From Apostichopus japonicus (Eukaryota; Echinodermata; Holothuroidea; Aspidochirotida; Stichopodidae), in NCBI RefSeq assembly GCF_037975245.1, contig NC_092565.1, forward strand, positions 10,660,499 through 10,724,498: a stretch of DNA of 64,000 bases, written 5' to 3'. The notes below the pieces were generated by a model, which had not been told where the DNA came from, ran no database searches, and worked only from the letters and a program-made list of their open reading frames with translations. This document shows, one piece after another, positions 50,819 to 62,769 of this stretch (positions are counted from its first letter, which is position 1; each line of letters opens with the position of its first letter). A program made the translations under genes and the position numbers.

Positions 50819-52716
50819 CAGGGGCGTATCCAGGATTTTCTAACCCGGGGGGCGCGAATTACTATCTAAGCGGAGCGCCACCATCGGTTGGCGCGCTGCG
50901 TGCAAGAGAATTTCTGGTTTTGATACCCCCTAGATTACCGGAAATGGCACTTCTCGGGCTTGAAAATGACCAACCAGATGTATACTTTTGCCTGAGAACC
51001 AAGTATTTCCCAATAGTTTTTTCCCCATCCATAACCTTTTTTGAAGATTTTCACCAGTCACACATCATGTTCGACCTCATCGCATGTCCTGTGAATCATT
51101 GCTTATGTAGGTGATTCTACGTCGCGGCCCACAATACCCGACAGCCCCACTTTTCAAGGTTTCAAGCCCATTATTTGTTCCGAATTATAAATTCATTTCA
51201 AAACATACCCATAATGTTGCAAAAAATGTCATCTATGGACAACCAATATAGAAAAACCTCCTTCAACCCCTAACAGACCGGTCAAAATTACACCAGTAGT
51301 GGGAATTATGATTAAGAATTTTGGTCAGGAAATTTTCGAAAATAATTTATTGGTGTACAAATATTAAACCCTCTTATAACGGCTATTATAAAACTTGGTT
51401 GAAGGAAATGAAAAAATAGCAGATATTTCCTTCAACCGAACACTACACACATAGGCGTAGGAGGCAGGGGGGGGGGGGCTCCTACTGAAAGAAAAATAAA
51501 TTGCAATGAAGTAGCTAAAGGAAATGAATCTCCTTGACAATTTAAATCAAGTTCTAAGCTTGGCCAACTAATTCGCCATTACCATGGAGGTAAAAAACAG
51601 ACCATTACTAATGTAAAAGCATGGAGGTAAAAACAGATGGTAAAACAGAGAATTTGACATAATTTGACCTCCATGCTTTTACTACATCTACATAAGACAT
51701 TTCGTTGTTTACATTAGCATCCCGCGGTATACTGCGCAATTTCCACGGACCGTACGGTACACGATGGCATGCGATGTAATAACCGATGCTTGCTTACATG
51801 ATATTGACTTTAACATGTTGAACGCGCGCGAAGCGTGCGAAAAATTTAGGTTATATTTTTCGGGCAAGTCGTTACAGCCCCCAAATCAAATTGGGTTCCT
51901 ATGACTACACACATCGACAGTTTTGAGGCTGTTCATCCTGGAACCGCCATTTTCATGCTCACTGATATGATGTCATATCTGCTGTTTGCTTTACAAATTC
52001 GAACAGGCGCGTAGCGAATAATTTGCCAAGGGAGGGGCGAAGCCTGTAGGCAAACTATCTAAGCGTAGCGCCACCACGAGTTGGCGCGAAGCGTACAAGA
52101 AAATTTTGGCCGAAACTGCTTCCCAGATCGCTGGAAATGACACTTCCCATGCCTTGTGAGTTGCATCTAAGCATTTTCTATTTTGGAATTACTAGCGATA
52201 TCATAATAAAAAAAATATACTCGGAGGGGGGACGTTCGACCCCTTCCCGAAATGCGCCATGTTCCCCGACGACTCGGTCGAGTTCGAGACCAGCCACAGT
52301 TGGTTTCATAGCACAAATGTTTAAGGCGTCCATACACACACACGCGTGATGATAGACCAAGTATAGATACATTAGTGAGAGAGGAAAAATGGAAACGTCA
52401 AAAATGGAGTTGTCGGTGTAAGGGGTAGGGTGAGGCGCACGCCTTTCCGAAATCCTCGATCCGTCACTGGCTACCCTGTGTATATAATAGGAATCGGCGC
52501 TGTAATTATGTCACTGTTCCCCTTTCTCTTCCCTTGACGTTTTTTCTTTTACTCCCTCCTTTTTTCCTTTTTCTCTCTTTCTTCTTTTCTTTTCCCTTCC
52601 TTCCCTCCTTCTCCTCTTTTCCCCCTCTTTTTTCCCCTTTTTTCTTCTTCTTTTCTCTCCTCTTTTTCTTACCCCGGGGGCGCGCGCCCCCAACGCCCCC
52701 CCTGGATACGCGCCTG
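50819..52716. mobile_element. Composite CAGG-GCG element, copy a (inverted), 5-bp target duplication
   Basis: Ends CAGGGGCGTATCCAGG and, on the other strand, CAGGCGCGTATCCAGG (15/16 matching). Flanked by ATGTG at 50814-50818 and 52717-52721. The 1898-bp element is collinear with 11295-13826 read on the opposite strand, including the pyrimidine tract, the nested MITE and repeated ~90-bp modules. No transposase. Inserted into the foldback repeat. Confidence 0.82.
51450..51903. mobile_element. hAT-type MITE nested in composite copy a
   Basis: Ends CATAGGCGTAGGAGG and (complement) CATAGGAACCC. The right one looks internally shortened. Flanked by exact ACTACACA at 51442-51449 and 51904-51911, the complement of the TGTGTAGT flanking the same insertion in copies b and c. 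Confidence 0.78.
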
Positions 52717-52816
52717 ATGTGGCTACTCGAATCGCCACATAAGCACTAACGATCTGCGTTAGTCCTTATGTGGCGACACGAGAGATCCCCACATAACGAC
52801 TTGTGAATATTGTCGG

Positions 52817-55433
52817 TATTGGCGGTCATTATGTGGCCGTGTTAGGATCGCATGATAAGTAAAATTTTCTTGGTCGTTATGTAGAGGTGATATTAGTGCC
52901 CCATAAGGACTTACTTTTTTTCTTGGTCACTATGTGGCGATAACTTTGTGTACACATAATGACTTAGGTTCACATAAGCATACCTCGCTCCCATTGGCTG
53001 GGGTCCGTATACATAAGATTCATTACAATATCAACTAGCAACTGCTGCACTGAATCGCTCATCACATACCACATTTCACAAGGCCACTTTGCCTATAGTA
53101 CACTCAAAAATAGAAACCAATCTAGCAGCAGAATGTACAATGGTACGCGTCAAGTTGGTTAGAGTTACTTCATTTGTCGGTGTGTTATGCCTCGGGTGTA
53201 GATGGTCTGTGGTTATGTATCGCACAACTCTGTTGCTGTGTTAAATCATGGAGCTATAATCTCAGGTTTATAGCTCCATGGTTAAATCAAACCTAAACAG
53301 TTTGAAGATGATACAAAAACTCACCATATAATATAAACGTAAGACAATTTCTGTGTTCAATAACTATAATCCAAAGTGGTAGTGGTACTACTAACATGCA
53401 TGACTATAAATACTAAGCCTATATCTTTCGTATTATATTATCTGAAAACCGTGCCAAAGGGTTATAATGAACCGTTTCAGAGGGTCATACTTTTGAAAAT
53501 CAAATCAATGTCTATCAGTTTAAAGTTTAAAAGCATCTCAAGTAAATAGTCAACCAGAAACGGTCAAGCTGTCCAATGTTTTGAAGCAGTTTTGAAGCAA
53601 GCAAACGCCTGGTACTTATATGCGTACATATTGCCATCGCAGTACTCTGTACAGCAAGTTCGATTATCACTTCGAAGCTTCACCCTTGTCAAAAGCTATA
53701 CGTGACCTTATTCGATTTATTGGCTTTTCAGTTTTGGATCATCAACCTAAGTAATCCTTACCTTCAAAGAAGGACAGTCATCTACAATGAGACGTGTACA
53801 CTCACAGTCCATGGTCGCAGTATCATATTTTACGAACTTATGGATATAAATGTACACAAACAAGTCCGCCGCAAAAGCAAGGAAACACATTTAAACAATT
53901 TTTTTAACCTTGAAAGTTGTTTCTAGACAGTCGCCGGTTCATACAATACGTGTATGCGAATCACGCTCCACTGCGTACACGTGTATATTAATGTACATAC
54001 ACCCACGCATAACGTAAGCAAGAACTTCCAAATTCAGCATCAAAAGTGCAAGTGCCAGCCAATGAGAAGCGATGTATGCTAATGAAGGCCTTTACCGGGC
54101 CGGGAAAAAAAAAATCTCGCATCCAGCATTGCTTTGTGGCTGCGTCTAGTTAGTCTTGGTCAAGTCGTTTGTAATACTCTTTTCTCGCGTACACACTGTA
54201 CATGCCTCAGAGTCCGTTTCTGCCTACCACGAATGTGCATGTGCCCAATGTACTTTACATGCCCGAGGATCTGTCCTAAACAAACCTAGCCTAATGCGTT
54301 GCAGCGGGCGTTCTCTGGGCAGTACAGCAAATAGATGATACGGGAACATAGATTGGGAAAAAGAAAGGTTCACTAGGCTGTTCATACTAGGGTCTTAACA
54401 AGACTAGCGTCTAGTCTGCACTAAGCGCTTTTCAAAGAGAAGGATATGGAGGGTTTCCAGAGCGCATTTTCATTTTCCTATTATTTTAATTATATGAATG
54501 ATATGTGGTTTAACATTATTATGTGGGTCTTTGGCATGACATTTGCAAAACTTAGCTAATTAGCTAATGGATAATGCAGTAACTTTGTAGAGGTATAACA
54601 TATGTTCATCGCAAGTACTATGTGTAGACGCATTAACGTGATCAGACAAACTGTTTGGCATTAGTGCTCACATCATGGATCCATTACAATTTGCTGACAT
54701 AAGGTGAAAATCTTCAAACTGCAATATGTATAATGTATACACATGCAGGCAATAACCAATCTAGAGATGTTATCGTACAATGAGCAATTTAAGCCCAACA
54801 CCATTCGATTGCCTGATCCAATCCTTCCATCTTAGAAGATGATATACGGACAAATACAACATGGTAATATTTGTAATTTGCCTATACGTTCGTATTAGAA
54901 ATTCCAAATTTATATGGAATATTCATAGTGTAAGGATAAAGACAGTAACAGAAAAGGACAAAGTGAATTTCGATTTTGCCACTTTTAGTTGCATGACACT
55001 GTATTCGAATTTAGATGCAGTCAAGACCCTCTCTAAAGGTAAGTTTTTGTTACCTTGCCCCACTGTTAAGAGGAGCAAGGTCGAATGACAAGCATGAAAA
55101 TAACAAGCACGGAAAGTATGGAGAACTATACACTATCAATTTGTCAGCTGGAAATATCTATGGTCTTTCCAAAATCAATTCAACGGAGCTTTTACAGCAT
55201 ATTGCCAGCGCAACAAGCAGAAATTCTAAGACTAAATAGGCCTATACAAGAATTGGCAAGCTGCTTCTTGAGATTAATTTTACAAGGGTTTCTCAACTTG
55301 AACTCTGTTGACCTCTACATGACCTTTACTGCATCTTAAATGGTACGCCTCTACGATGGCTATTTTGACTTTTTATCTCAAAATGTTTTCTTTCCTATGT
55401 CCTTTTAAAGCCACCGTATAGTATACAGCTTAT
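52817..55433. other. Remainder of expanded unit A spacer
   Basis: Starts with more ATGTGG hairpin units (to ~52980). A perfect 11-bp hairpin lies near 53247-53280 (atggagctataa ... ttatagctccat). The rest shows no convincing exon. Confidence 0.45.
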
Positions 55434-55513
55434 AGTGGAATACTTCTTAGGGCTCGCGTATGGCATGCCAGTAGTGAAAATATTGAATTAATTCATATGG
55501 GTTTTATGTATTA
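55434..55513. repeat. Right-edge sequence of duplication unit A (matches 58518-58596)
   Basis: 'agtggaat' through 'gctcgcgtatggcatgcc' to 'aattcatatgggtt' is repeated almost exactly at 58518-58596. Because the left-edge block of unit B follows immediately, this marks the tandem-duplication junction. Confidence 0.85.
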
Positions 55514-55917
55514 AAAATAAAAAACCCAACACCGATCATTTAAATGGCTCTGCTCAGAGAATTTTGAAGTTTTCAAATTTATAAGGAATCGAACGGGAAA
55601 GAAGTGAAACAGTGAAGCAACTTCGCCCCTCAATCATATTTAATTAATTAATTGATTAATACCAATTATAATAATTAGGTTCGTTACATTATATACTCTC
55701 ATTATGAAGTCAGAGGGCCAAAATTAACACGATTACTGCATATGCCATTAAGTAACAGATTAGTCTGATAGAATTATCAGCAGTTCCAAGACCAACACAG
55801 AAAATCAAATTCACACTCTAAGTTAAAAAGAAAAGAAAAAGAAGCTCAACTACCCAAACTTATTGATTTTCCCATTCTAATGGTTTGGCATTGGACTGAA
55901 CAAGATTCCAAGTATAG
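55514..55917. repeat. Segmental duplication block, copy B (left edge of unit)
   Basis: Homologous to 43690-44108. Ends at 'ccaagtatagct', where a (TA)n array has grown. Confidence 0.85.
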
Positions 55918-56105
<188 letters not shown>

Positions 56106-56336
56106 GAAATAGAGATACTAGTTCTGTTTTGTTGACATATTTGCCTTACTCAGTAGAGATCAAAAACATGATTCTAACCAACTCGAAATCATTTGTTATT
56201 CCTAATGCCGTATCTCGAAAGAGATACTTTGAACAGATTTTTGGTAATGAAATGGAAATAAACGACACAGGCCAATGAATATATATAATTGAAAACGTTA
56301 TGAGAAGGGAAATCCAGAACAGTGAAAAAACTTCCG

Positions 56337-56407
56337 GTCTCCACCGGGATTCGAACCCGGGACTCCCGCTTTATATGCGGACACCCTAACCACTAGGATA
56401 TGGACGC
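56337..56407 (-). tRNA. tRNA-like sequence, probably a pseudogene or SINE head
   Basis: On the minus strand it folds as a 71-nt cloverleaf: acceptor GCGTCCA/TGGAGAC pairs at 5 of 7, A box TATCCTAGTGG, anticodon stem TCCGC/GCGGG with loop ATATAAA (anticodon ATA, Tyr-type, unusual since GTA is normal and Tyr genes have introns), and a perfect T stem CCGGG/CCCGG with TTCGAAT loop. Acceptor mismatches and the odd anticodon argue against a working gene. Confidence 0.45.
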
Positions 56408-56524
56408 TGATTGTATGTCCAGAGGTTCAAACCGTTAAGGAAGGTCGTAATTCCACTGTAGGTCTTTGTCACCTGTACATATATAGGCTACATATATAGG
56501 CTGTATGTAGGCTATATATATATA

Positions 56525-56870
56525 CAGGGTTGTAGCCACGCCGGCCGGCGGCGGCCGGTGGTAACCGCCACTCACGCCTGCCGGCCAGCATTGGAAGTGA
56601 ATAAACAGTCCACTGGCCGGCACAAAAAAATAGTAAAATGCTTGTGAAATTAAACAAAAGTAACAAATTTATCTTTCCCTTGCCGTAAAACATGATAATA
56701 ACGTCACCTTTTCTGTTATTTACCAATTGTAAATCTGAAAAGTAGCAAAAATCACCCTTAAGCGGGCCCCTGAACCCCCGGCCGTGAGATGCGAGAGCTT
56801 CGCTCGCTACGCTCGCTACGCTTCGCAAATTTATTTAACCAGCACTCACAATCTCCTAGCTATAACCCTG
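56525..56870. mobile_element. hAT-like MITE inserted in (TA)n behind fucosyltransferase B
   Basis: 346 bp starting CAGGGTTGTAGCCACG and ending CTAGCTATAACCCTG; the outer 12-13 bases are inverted repeats. Flanks are TATATATA and TGTATATA, compatible with an 8-bp duplication but uninformative inside a TA array. The interior has GC-rich palindromes (gccggccggcggcggccgg). Unit A has the TA array without this insertion. Confidence 0.65.
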
Positions 56871-56923
56871 TGTATATATATATATATATATTATATATAT
56901 TATATATTACATATATATATCTA

Positions 56924-56989
<66 letters not shown>
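56871..56989. repeat. (TA)n behind fucosyltransferase B stop codon
   Basis: TA-rich array ending 12 bp from the TAA stop at 57002-57004; counterpart of 48541-48603. Confidence 0.95.
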
Positions 56990-56991
<2 letters not shown>

Positions 56992-57001
56992 CTACCTATG
57001 T

Positions 57002-58273
57002 TTATTCTTTCTTCCCCAAATCTTCGAGAAATGTATTACCCTCGAGTCCATACTGTCTTAGCCAATCATGTTTTCCGCAGGGTGTACAACTTTTAAGCCA
57101 ATCTTCTCCGTAAGGATCCATTCCTGGGCTGAGAGGGAGATCCTGTCTCCAAGCCTTATCTCGCAGAAATTCAAGCAGTGTACATGCTTTACTATCAATA
57201 AGAAATGGAAACATGTCGGCTTTGGAGGCTGTCATGATCTCATACTTTTCCCTCCACTCATGAAATTTACTATACAATTCCGGAGTCGACGACACTTTGT
57301 TAACGTACTCTGCTAAACTTTCAAAGGACTCAAAATCGTCTGCGTAGATGAAAGATTCTGGCGGAGCTACCTTTTCATAATCCGCCTTCGATGGTCCGAC
57401 CACGATCGGTACGGCTTCATAAGATGACAAAGCGATCCAGAATTTTTCGGTGATATAATGACTACAGCACGAATTTTCGAATGCCAGGTAAAACTTATAT
57501 TTCTTTAACGTTTCTGTGCTGTTATTTCCTTTCCTTGGAAGTTTCTTGCCTCCCATTTTACCGTACTTATCTATGGATAGATAGTTCCCTAAGTCGCGAA
57601 CGAAACGCGACCGATTCCAATACATATGATCTCGGCTGCTCATCCACGCTACTGGTGCTAAGTCGGAAGGCTTTGGATCGATGGTCGGTTTTGACGGATG
57701 TTCCGAAGGAACGATTTTACCGAAAGGTTGTGCGATGTCGGCTTTGATGTGATATCCGTAAGTTAAATTGTATCTTAAGTTGTCTACCACTACGTACGGT
57801 TTCGACTGAACTGGGGGAGCGTGATAAATGCTTTCCTCGGTGGCATATAACCAAATCTGTTCCTGTCTTCGTGACGAGATCAGCTCCCTCCATTGTTCAA
57901 TGCCTGCCACTCCCCTAGAAAACATGATGACGTCAGCTTTTTTCGCAACTGTTACATTCCCCATTGCGTTTGTGATAGTAATGCTTCCGTCGACATCTGG
58001 ACACGTTAAAGTGCGATATAGACGTTTGCTCTTGGCCCAGTTCGAGTGTCCACTAAAGAGAGCTGCCACAATGTTATATTTGGCTTCGTTGGAGCTTTCA
58101 AAAACGTGGGTTTTGACATTGGACGTGAGTTTATACCGGTCGTTTGGAAAGTACGGTTTCCCCTCCAGCATTAACCAGCAAGAGATAAACGTTAACATTG
58201 ATCCGGCCAATACTCCCAAAACGAAAAACAAAACTAGCTTTCTGCCGCTAACAATTATCTTCATTCTCATCAT
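57002..58273 (-). CDS. GT10 alpha-1,3-fucosyltransferase, copy B
   Basis: Intronless 423-residue paralogue of 48606-49889 with the same anchor (~12-35), family signature (259-293), sequons and C-terminal CxxC, all intact. Changes from copy A to copy B: L26M, F36L, S40P, K50T, E65K, V89L, G120R, S152A, S181A, E244K, K247R, I358L, K390E, K417E. None falls in the donor-binding signature, and six change side-chain charge. A 2-bp loss near the end turns the YRHR tail of copy A into an earlier TAA. Both frames being open argues that both are under selection or the duplication is recent. Same reaction as copy A; acceptor preference unknown. Confidence 0.93.
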   Translation of the reverse strand: MMRMKIIVSGRKLVLFFVLGVLAGSMLTFISCWLMLEGKPYFPNDRYKLTSNVKTHVFESSNEAKYNIVAALFSGHSNWAKSKRLYRTLTCPDVDGSITITNAMGNVTVAKKADVIMFSRGVAGIEQWRELISSRRQEQIWLYATEESIYHAPPVQSKPYVVVDNLRYNLTYGYHIKADIAQPFGKIVPSEHPSKPTIDPKPSDLAPVAWMSSRDHMYWNRSRFVRDLGNYLSIDKYGKMGGKKLPRKGNNSTETLKKYKFYLAFENSCCSHYITEKFWIALSSYEAVPIVVGPSKADYEKVAPPESFIYADDFESFESLAEYVNKVSSTPELYSKFHEWREKYEIMTASKADMFPFLIDSKACTLLEFLRDKAWRQDLPLSPGMDPYGEDWLKSCTPCGKHDWLRQYGLEGNTFLEDLGKKE

Positions 58274-58495
58274 ATAATTTGGAGACTTTATCTGTCAACT
58301 CGAAAGTTATGTAGCGATAGTTTTAGATCGCTAATGTATATCCTGTTTTGCACTCGTGAAATTCAAGACAAGACAGAATTCAGACAAGACCTGAAGCTTC
58401 TATAAATATAACTGTTCGTTTCAAATAGACGAGATGATCTGCAATGGTTGCTTGCTGTACATGACTGCCCAAACTGAATAAACGTACTTCACGCT
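58274..58495 (-). promoter_or_regulatory. Conserved 5' flank of fucosyltransferase B with TATA-like motif
   Basis: Near-identical to the flank of copy A. The minus strand contains TATATTTATAG about 125 bp before the start codon, a plausible TATA box missing from copy A. Function is inferred. Confidence 0.35.
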
Positions 58496-58517
58496 CATGC
58501 GCTTTGCTACGGATGGC

Positions 58518-58596
58518 AGTGGAATATTTCTAAGGCTCGCGTATGGCATGCCAGTAGTGAAAATATTGAAGTAATTCATATGGGTTAATGTATTAT
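58518..58596. repeat. Right-edge sequence of duplication unit B
   Basis: Repeat of 55434-55513, closing the second tandem unit. Confidence 0.85.
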
Positions 58597-59372
58597 TAGA
58601 TGCACCTTTACACTACATGACGTAAGTTCTACAGGCAGTGGGATACAGTCCAAAACTGTTGCATTTCGTTGCAACATCAAGGGGAGTCAAAGCTACTATG
58701 TTGAAAACATCTAAACAAAAACGATTAACGAACGTTCCCATTTGTCCTAGTTACATCTATTGGCGTTAAAGAATGATAAAGGAATTTATTTGGAAGGCTC
58801 ATCATTCAATCTGCATACAGTCTATGAAGTCAACTGTGGCCAATCACAATCGAATATTCACGTCCCTCCCCAATATTTCTATCGTCTGGCAATATCAAAT
58901 CATGGCGCCAACTAGTGGTTGGAAAGTCTCCCGAAAACTTAGGTATTTGATACGTATTATGTATACATCTGGGATATATCGTCTGGGTAATGACATAATT
59001 CAACCACACATTCAATGCATGCCACCGATCGTATCTGCGTCGAGGACTATAGGCAAACTATATACGTTAGACGTGGTTGAGTAGCAATGACAATTTTAAC
59101 TGCGCATGCAGAAAGTGTGCCTCATCTTAACTTCACTATACGTATAGCCGCCTGGCCTAGCCTATGGCTTTCGTCGACATATAACAACATGAATAACGTA
59201 TTTAAAATCTCAAATATCTGGTGAGTTCAAATTCCGTGCAGGCATGTACCATTGGTTCTAGTACTTTGCATGGGTTGGTTGGTATGTGTGCGTATATACT
59301 TTGGTATAGCCCTATATCTTATTTATTATATATTATATATAGCTGCAGCTATACCACGTTTTCTCTTTGCAG
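58597..59372. other. Sequence right of the duplication, nothing recognised
   Basis: Unique AT-rich DNA. The overlapping open frames have no family resemblance. Confidence 0.4.
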
Positions 59373-59509
59373 TGTCAATTGTTATTGTGTGTGCATGTCT
59401 GCTGCCATTGTTATTAAACAAACAAGAAAGTGATACGGCAAAAGAATGCAACTTGATTGGGAAACCCCCAAAAAAGAACGGGAATCCACAAACTGACTTA
59501 CTGTACTAG
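59373..59509 (+). CDS. Possible terminal exon: membrane helix plus short tail
   Basis: A pyrimidine-rich acceptor (ttttctctttgcag, AG at 59371-59372) precedes a frame encoding SIVIVCACLLPLLLN, a hydrophobic helix. A ~30-residue polar tail ends QTDLLY at TAG 59507-59509, with AATAAA 54 bp further on. This arrangement fits the last exon of a type I membrane protein. No upstream exon was identified, so it stays tentative. Confidence 0.25.
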
Positions 59510-59562
59510 CTATGAGTATCGGGTGAACTGTCATGTTAACCACATCCTGTTGTGTTAAACCA

Positions 59563-59568
59563 AATAAA
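59563..59568 (+). promoter_or_regulatory. AATAAA poly(A) signal candidate
   Basis: Canonical hexamer 54 bp after the stop of the possible terminal exon. Meaningful only if that exon is real. Confidence 0.25.
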
Positions 59569-61030
59569 CTCAGTTATTTATCACTGCTGAATTTAAACAT
59601 AAAATTAGGTTAGTGAAGCAAAGTACATAAGGGGGAATAATTGATCCCGTATTGCATCGCAAAATGTAATGCCAAAAGGTCAAAAGGCTACACAAGTCCA
59701 AGGATGCATCACAATTTTTTGTTTGCGCAGGAACCATTGTATTTTAAAAGAGACGAAAACCAGAAACTTGATAACTATACTTCACAAAATTTGAACACCA
59801 ACATATTTCCTGACATAAATGGTGGAAAGTATTCGGATTATTGTTAACTTGTGTTTGTATTTGCCACTTAAAGTTTCACAAATTTTCAATACTCTTTAGC
59901 ATCTTGTGACATAATGTTGAACGTGAATTGAAGAGTGCAAGGGATTGGGGGTGGGGGACCGCGTCTGTGACATATACTTGTCCCCGGGGCCAACCCGTTC
60001 GGTTAATTCACCCGTTGATTAATATGAGTAAACGTATACATTTCAGAGATGTTACTCGGGGTATTCGAAATAGTTTTATTTTAATTTCCGACGTTGACAC
60101 ATTTTTAAAGAGAAAACGTCTCCCAAAATTAACACACAATGATACTAAATGGCAGTAAAATCAGTGACCTCCAGCCCCCCCCCCCCCCCTAAGACAAAAA
60201 AAGTAGATTACTCATATCAACAACTAACGTACATTTCAAACTTCCATTGTATAGTCCTGTTGCGTTCACTAGTTTTGGTCCATCGGCATCGCAACTACAA
60301 GTTATGAAGTGCGATCACTGATAACCTGTAAAGGTTCATCGCACTGTAGCCCTGGAGACTGTATAGTTGCACGCAGACATTGTGTGTGCAGTACGGAGAT
60401 TACGTATGACTCCATTCCGTACACATATAGGTTTGTGTTGTTACACTAAGGTGTACCTTTTTTTTTCAAACTCTCTGCAAAACATTCGCTTACTTTTTTT
60501 TTACCGAAATCTGCGTATTTACATATTAATTTAAAATAAATATTTCAAAACAAGCAAGTTGAACGTACCGTGTTTGACCCCTATCTTAGGAAAGAACGAA
60601 AACCGTCAATTTTGAGCATTTCGTCAATCTTTGAAAAAAAAACTTGACTGGTTTGCTAATTAACAGCATTTCATGAGATTTGAGTATCTAAGAATAACAT
60701 AGCCTATAAGTTTTACAAAGTTAATTACTGCAACATGCTGCTTTAATTTAAATGTATATTGAAGGGAAACACAAAGGACACAAGGATAAAGTTTGTGAAA
60801 TGTTACTTAATCAACATTCTTACGCAAAAATTCACAAAAACATCAATAAATATACAGCGCAAATGAGAACTCTCTATAGGCTGTAATATAGTATGGGCGG
60901 AAAGTTTGACTTAGGCTCCCCATACTATATAGAAATTCATTCCAATTGCACGGTAACGGTTGCCAGCGATAATATATAATCCTAGTTTCATCTTACAAAT
61001 GCATCGAACCAAAGTATCTGCCCAGATGGA

Positions 61031-62769
61031 TTACTTCTTCGATTCCACAAAAAGAATTCTGTTGTGTGAGTTGGCGGGAAGGTTGCCAATATCGACGGTT
61101 GTCGTAGAATCCGAAATCAGAACGTTCTTGACATCAAAAGGGGAAAATCCCTCCTCCAAGAGCATCGCAGCTGCTCCTATAGAAACATTAAGCATAATAT
61201 GTAGAAGTCTTTGAAGACGCGACATGTACGGAAGCCCTGAACGAGACGAACAGCGCTGTATATATGTAGCAACTCAATATATATCGTTTATTCCCATAAA
61301 GTCTAAATACATTCACTTAACTTCATACATGTACAAAGAGAACACATCCTCCTCCCTCCCTCCCTTCGACCGACATAACCTCTATAGGCAGGCCTAACGT
61401 ATAGGGAATAAGGACCGGGGTCAATTTAGGGGCCCTTGGTAATATGGCGGTAGCTTCGGAAAATATGAGAAAATATAAGACAAGGATATTTCATAAGTTT
61501 TCTTAAGGATAAATTGAGCGTACCAAAGGTCGTTCCGGAGGCGATTTTTTCCCCCAAACAGGTTTGCAATTTTGTGTAAATAGTCGATTTGAATCTAACG
61601 GCTCGCGTAACGTATACACGAACCCAATGGAATATTGCGTATGTATCATAACTAGTGTGTTCCAAGCATTAAAAGTAAAGTTAGGGCGTTTGGAAGGAAA
61701 CCCAGTAACTATGTGTCACAGGTCAATCAACAACAAATATTAATCTGTTCAGCTTTAGCACCATGCATGTGTCAGGGACGTCAATAAACTCATTAAATTT
61801 TTGACATTTTAAGACCCGTGGACCTTATCATTCTTCTGATTCATCTGTCGAAGCTAATTCTGTTTTTAGCTGAACGCGACCGATAGGAGTATACAGTTGC
61901 TGCACTGCAGGATGGGTATTAAAGGATTGGTTCAGTTGTCATACATGTTTATGTTATATGAAAGAGGACAATATAAGAAACACAATGGTGAAAAAAAACT
62001 GTTCAAATATCTTTTTCGGTTAAAGAGATATTTAAGTGTAAAGTTTTATCAGATTGTGTAGAAACTGCATGCTGAAATCTGACTAGCTGTGATGTCACAT
62101 CCTCACATTCCTGAAAAGTCTTTGTTTTTTCTCCAAATATTTTGTGAGATTTCATTACTTTCGACCAAAAGATATGTCAGGAGATCTCAAATTTGTCAAA
62201 GGAAGTATTTGAGATTAAACATCTGAATAATTTTTGATTATATTATTTTCAAATGTGTTCAAAAATTTAAATAATTTTTAAAGAAATATATTCACAAATG
62301 TTAAGGAAGTGAGGATGTGACATCACACCCTCACAGTAAGTCTTTCTACATCAGTCGTTTTCAAAGAAATTTTCAAAGTGTCATATGGCATGCTATTATC
62401 ATGGTAGATTCTTCACTGTTCTTTTTGTCTTTTTGTGCCCTTTTATACAAAATAGACATGTCAAACACCCTGAACCAATCCTTTAATGTACTGGGGTATG
62501 GCTAAGTTTCGTTTTCTTTTCAGGTGGTATTAATGCTGTACCATGTAAAAGGGAATATTGTTAAATATAGGTTGATAATATTTATACTTACCACTGACAA
62601 ATGGTGTCGAGAATGATGTTCCCGATAGCTTTTTTAATTGATCATCGCCTTCGTTGGTCGCGGTGTATATATTTGCTCCAGGTGCGTAAATGTCCACACA
62701 ACTGCCATGGTTTGAAAAAGATGCCTTGTTTCCCCTTGCGTTTATTGCCCCTACGCCAATCACGCCATA
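61031..62769 (-). CDS. Subtilisin-family (S8, proteinase K-like) serine protease, last two exons
   Basis: Minus-strand exon 62769-62592 follows an acceptor (cattag) and ends in a donor (gtaagt). The last exon, 61176-61031, follows 'tttctatag'. They join in frame across a split Gly codon. The first encodes YGVIGVGAINARGNKASFSN, then DIYAPGANIYTATNEGDDQL and SGTSFSTPFVSG, the S8 motif around the catalytic serine (codon at 62616-62614). The second continues AAAMLLEEGFSPFDVKNVLI and ends ESKK at TAA, closing the catalytic domain without a C-terminal extension. Order and spacing match proteinase K/aqualysin-type enzymes, usually secreted peptidases. Exons with the Asp and His of the triad must lie beyond the right edge; I found neither within the window. 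A TTAA-flanked MITE sits in the intron. Confidence 0.88.
61923..62482. mobile_element. Kolobok/T2-like MITE in S8 protease intron
   Basis: Exact 13-bp termini AGGATTGGTTCAG and CTGAACCAATCCT, flanked by TTAA at 61919-61922 and 62483-62486. A second inner inverted pair GTGATGTCACATCCTCAC (62089-62106) and its exact complement (62309-62326) lies within. 560 bp, AT-rich, non-coding. TTAA targets and AGG-type ends fit the T2/Kolobok group. Confidence 0.85.

Larger units (their letters stand above)
50687..52817. repeat. Foldback (palindromic) repeat split by a transposon
   Basis: Outer ends are exact complements: ACCGACAATATTC at 50687-50699 and GAATATTGTCGGT at 52805-52817. Inside, 'agtccttatgtggatactcg' and its complements form serial hairpins on both sides of the composite element at 50819-52716. 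Without that insertion the foldback would be ~230 bp. Similar 'cttatgtgg / ccacataag' hairpin units continue to ~52980. Confidence 0.75.

Noticed and set aside
50710-51114. 134-residue open frame at the foldback/composite junction
   Set aside because: It starts in the foldback hairpins and runs through the element's end. Similar peptides appear in every copy on either strand, but no known transposase motif is present.
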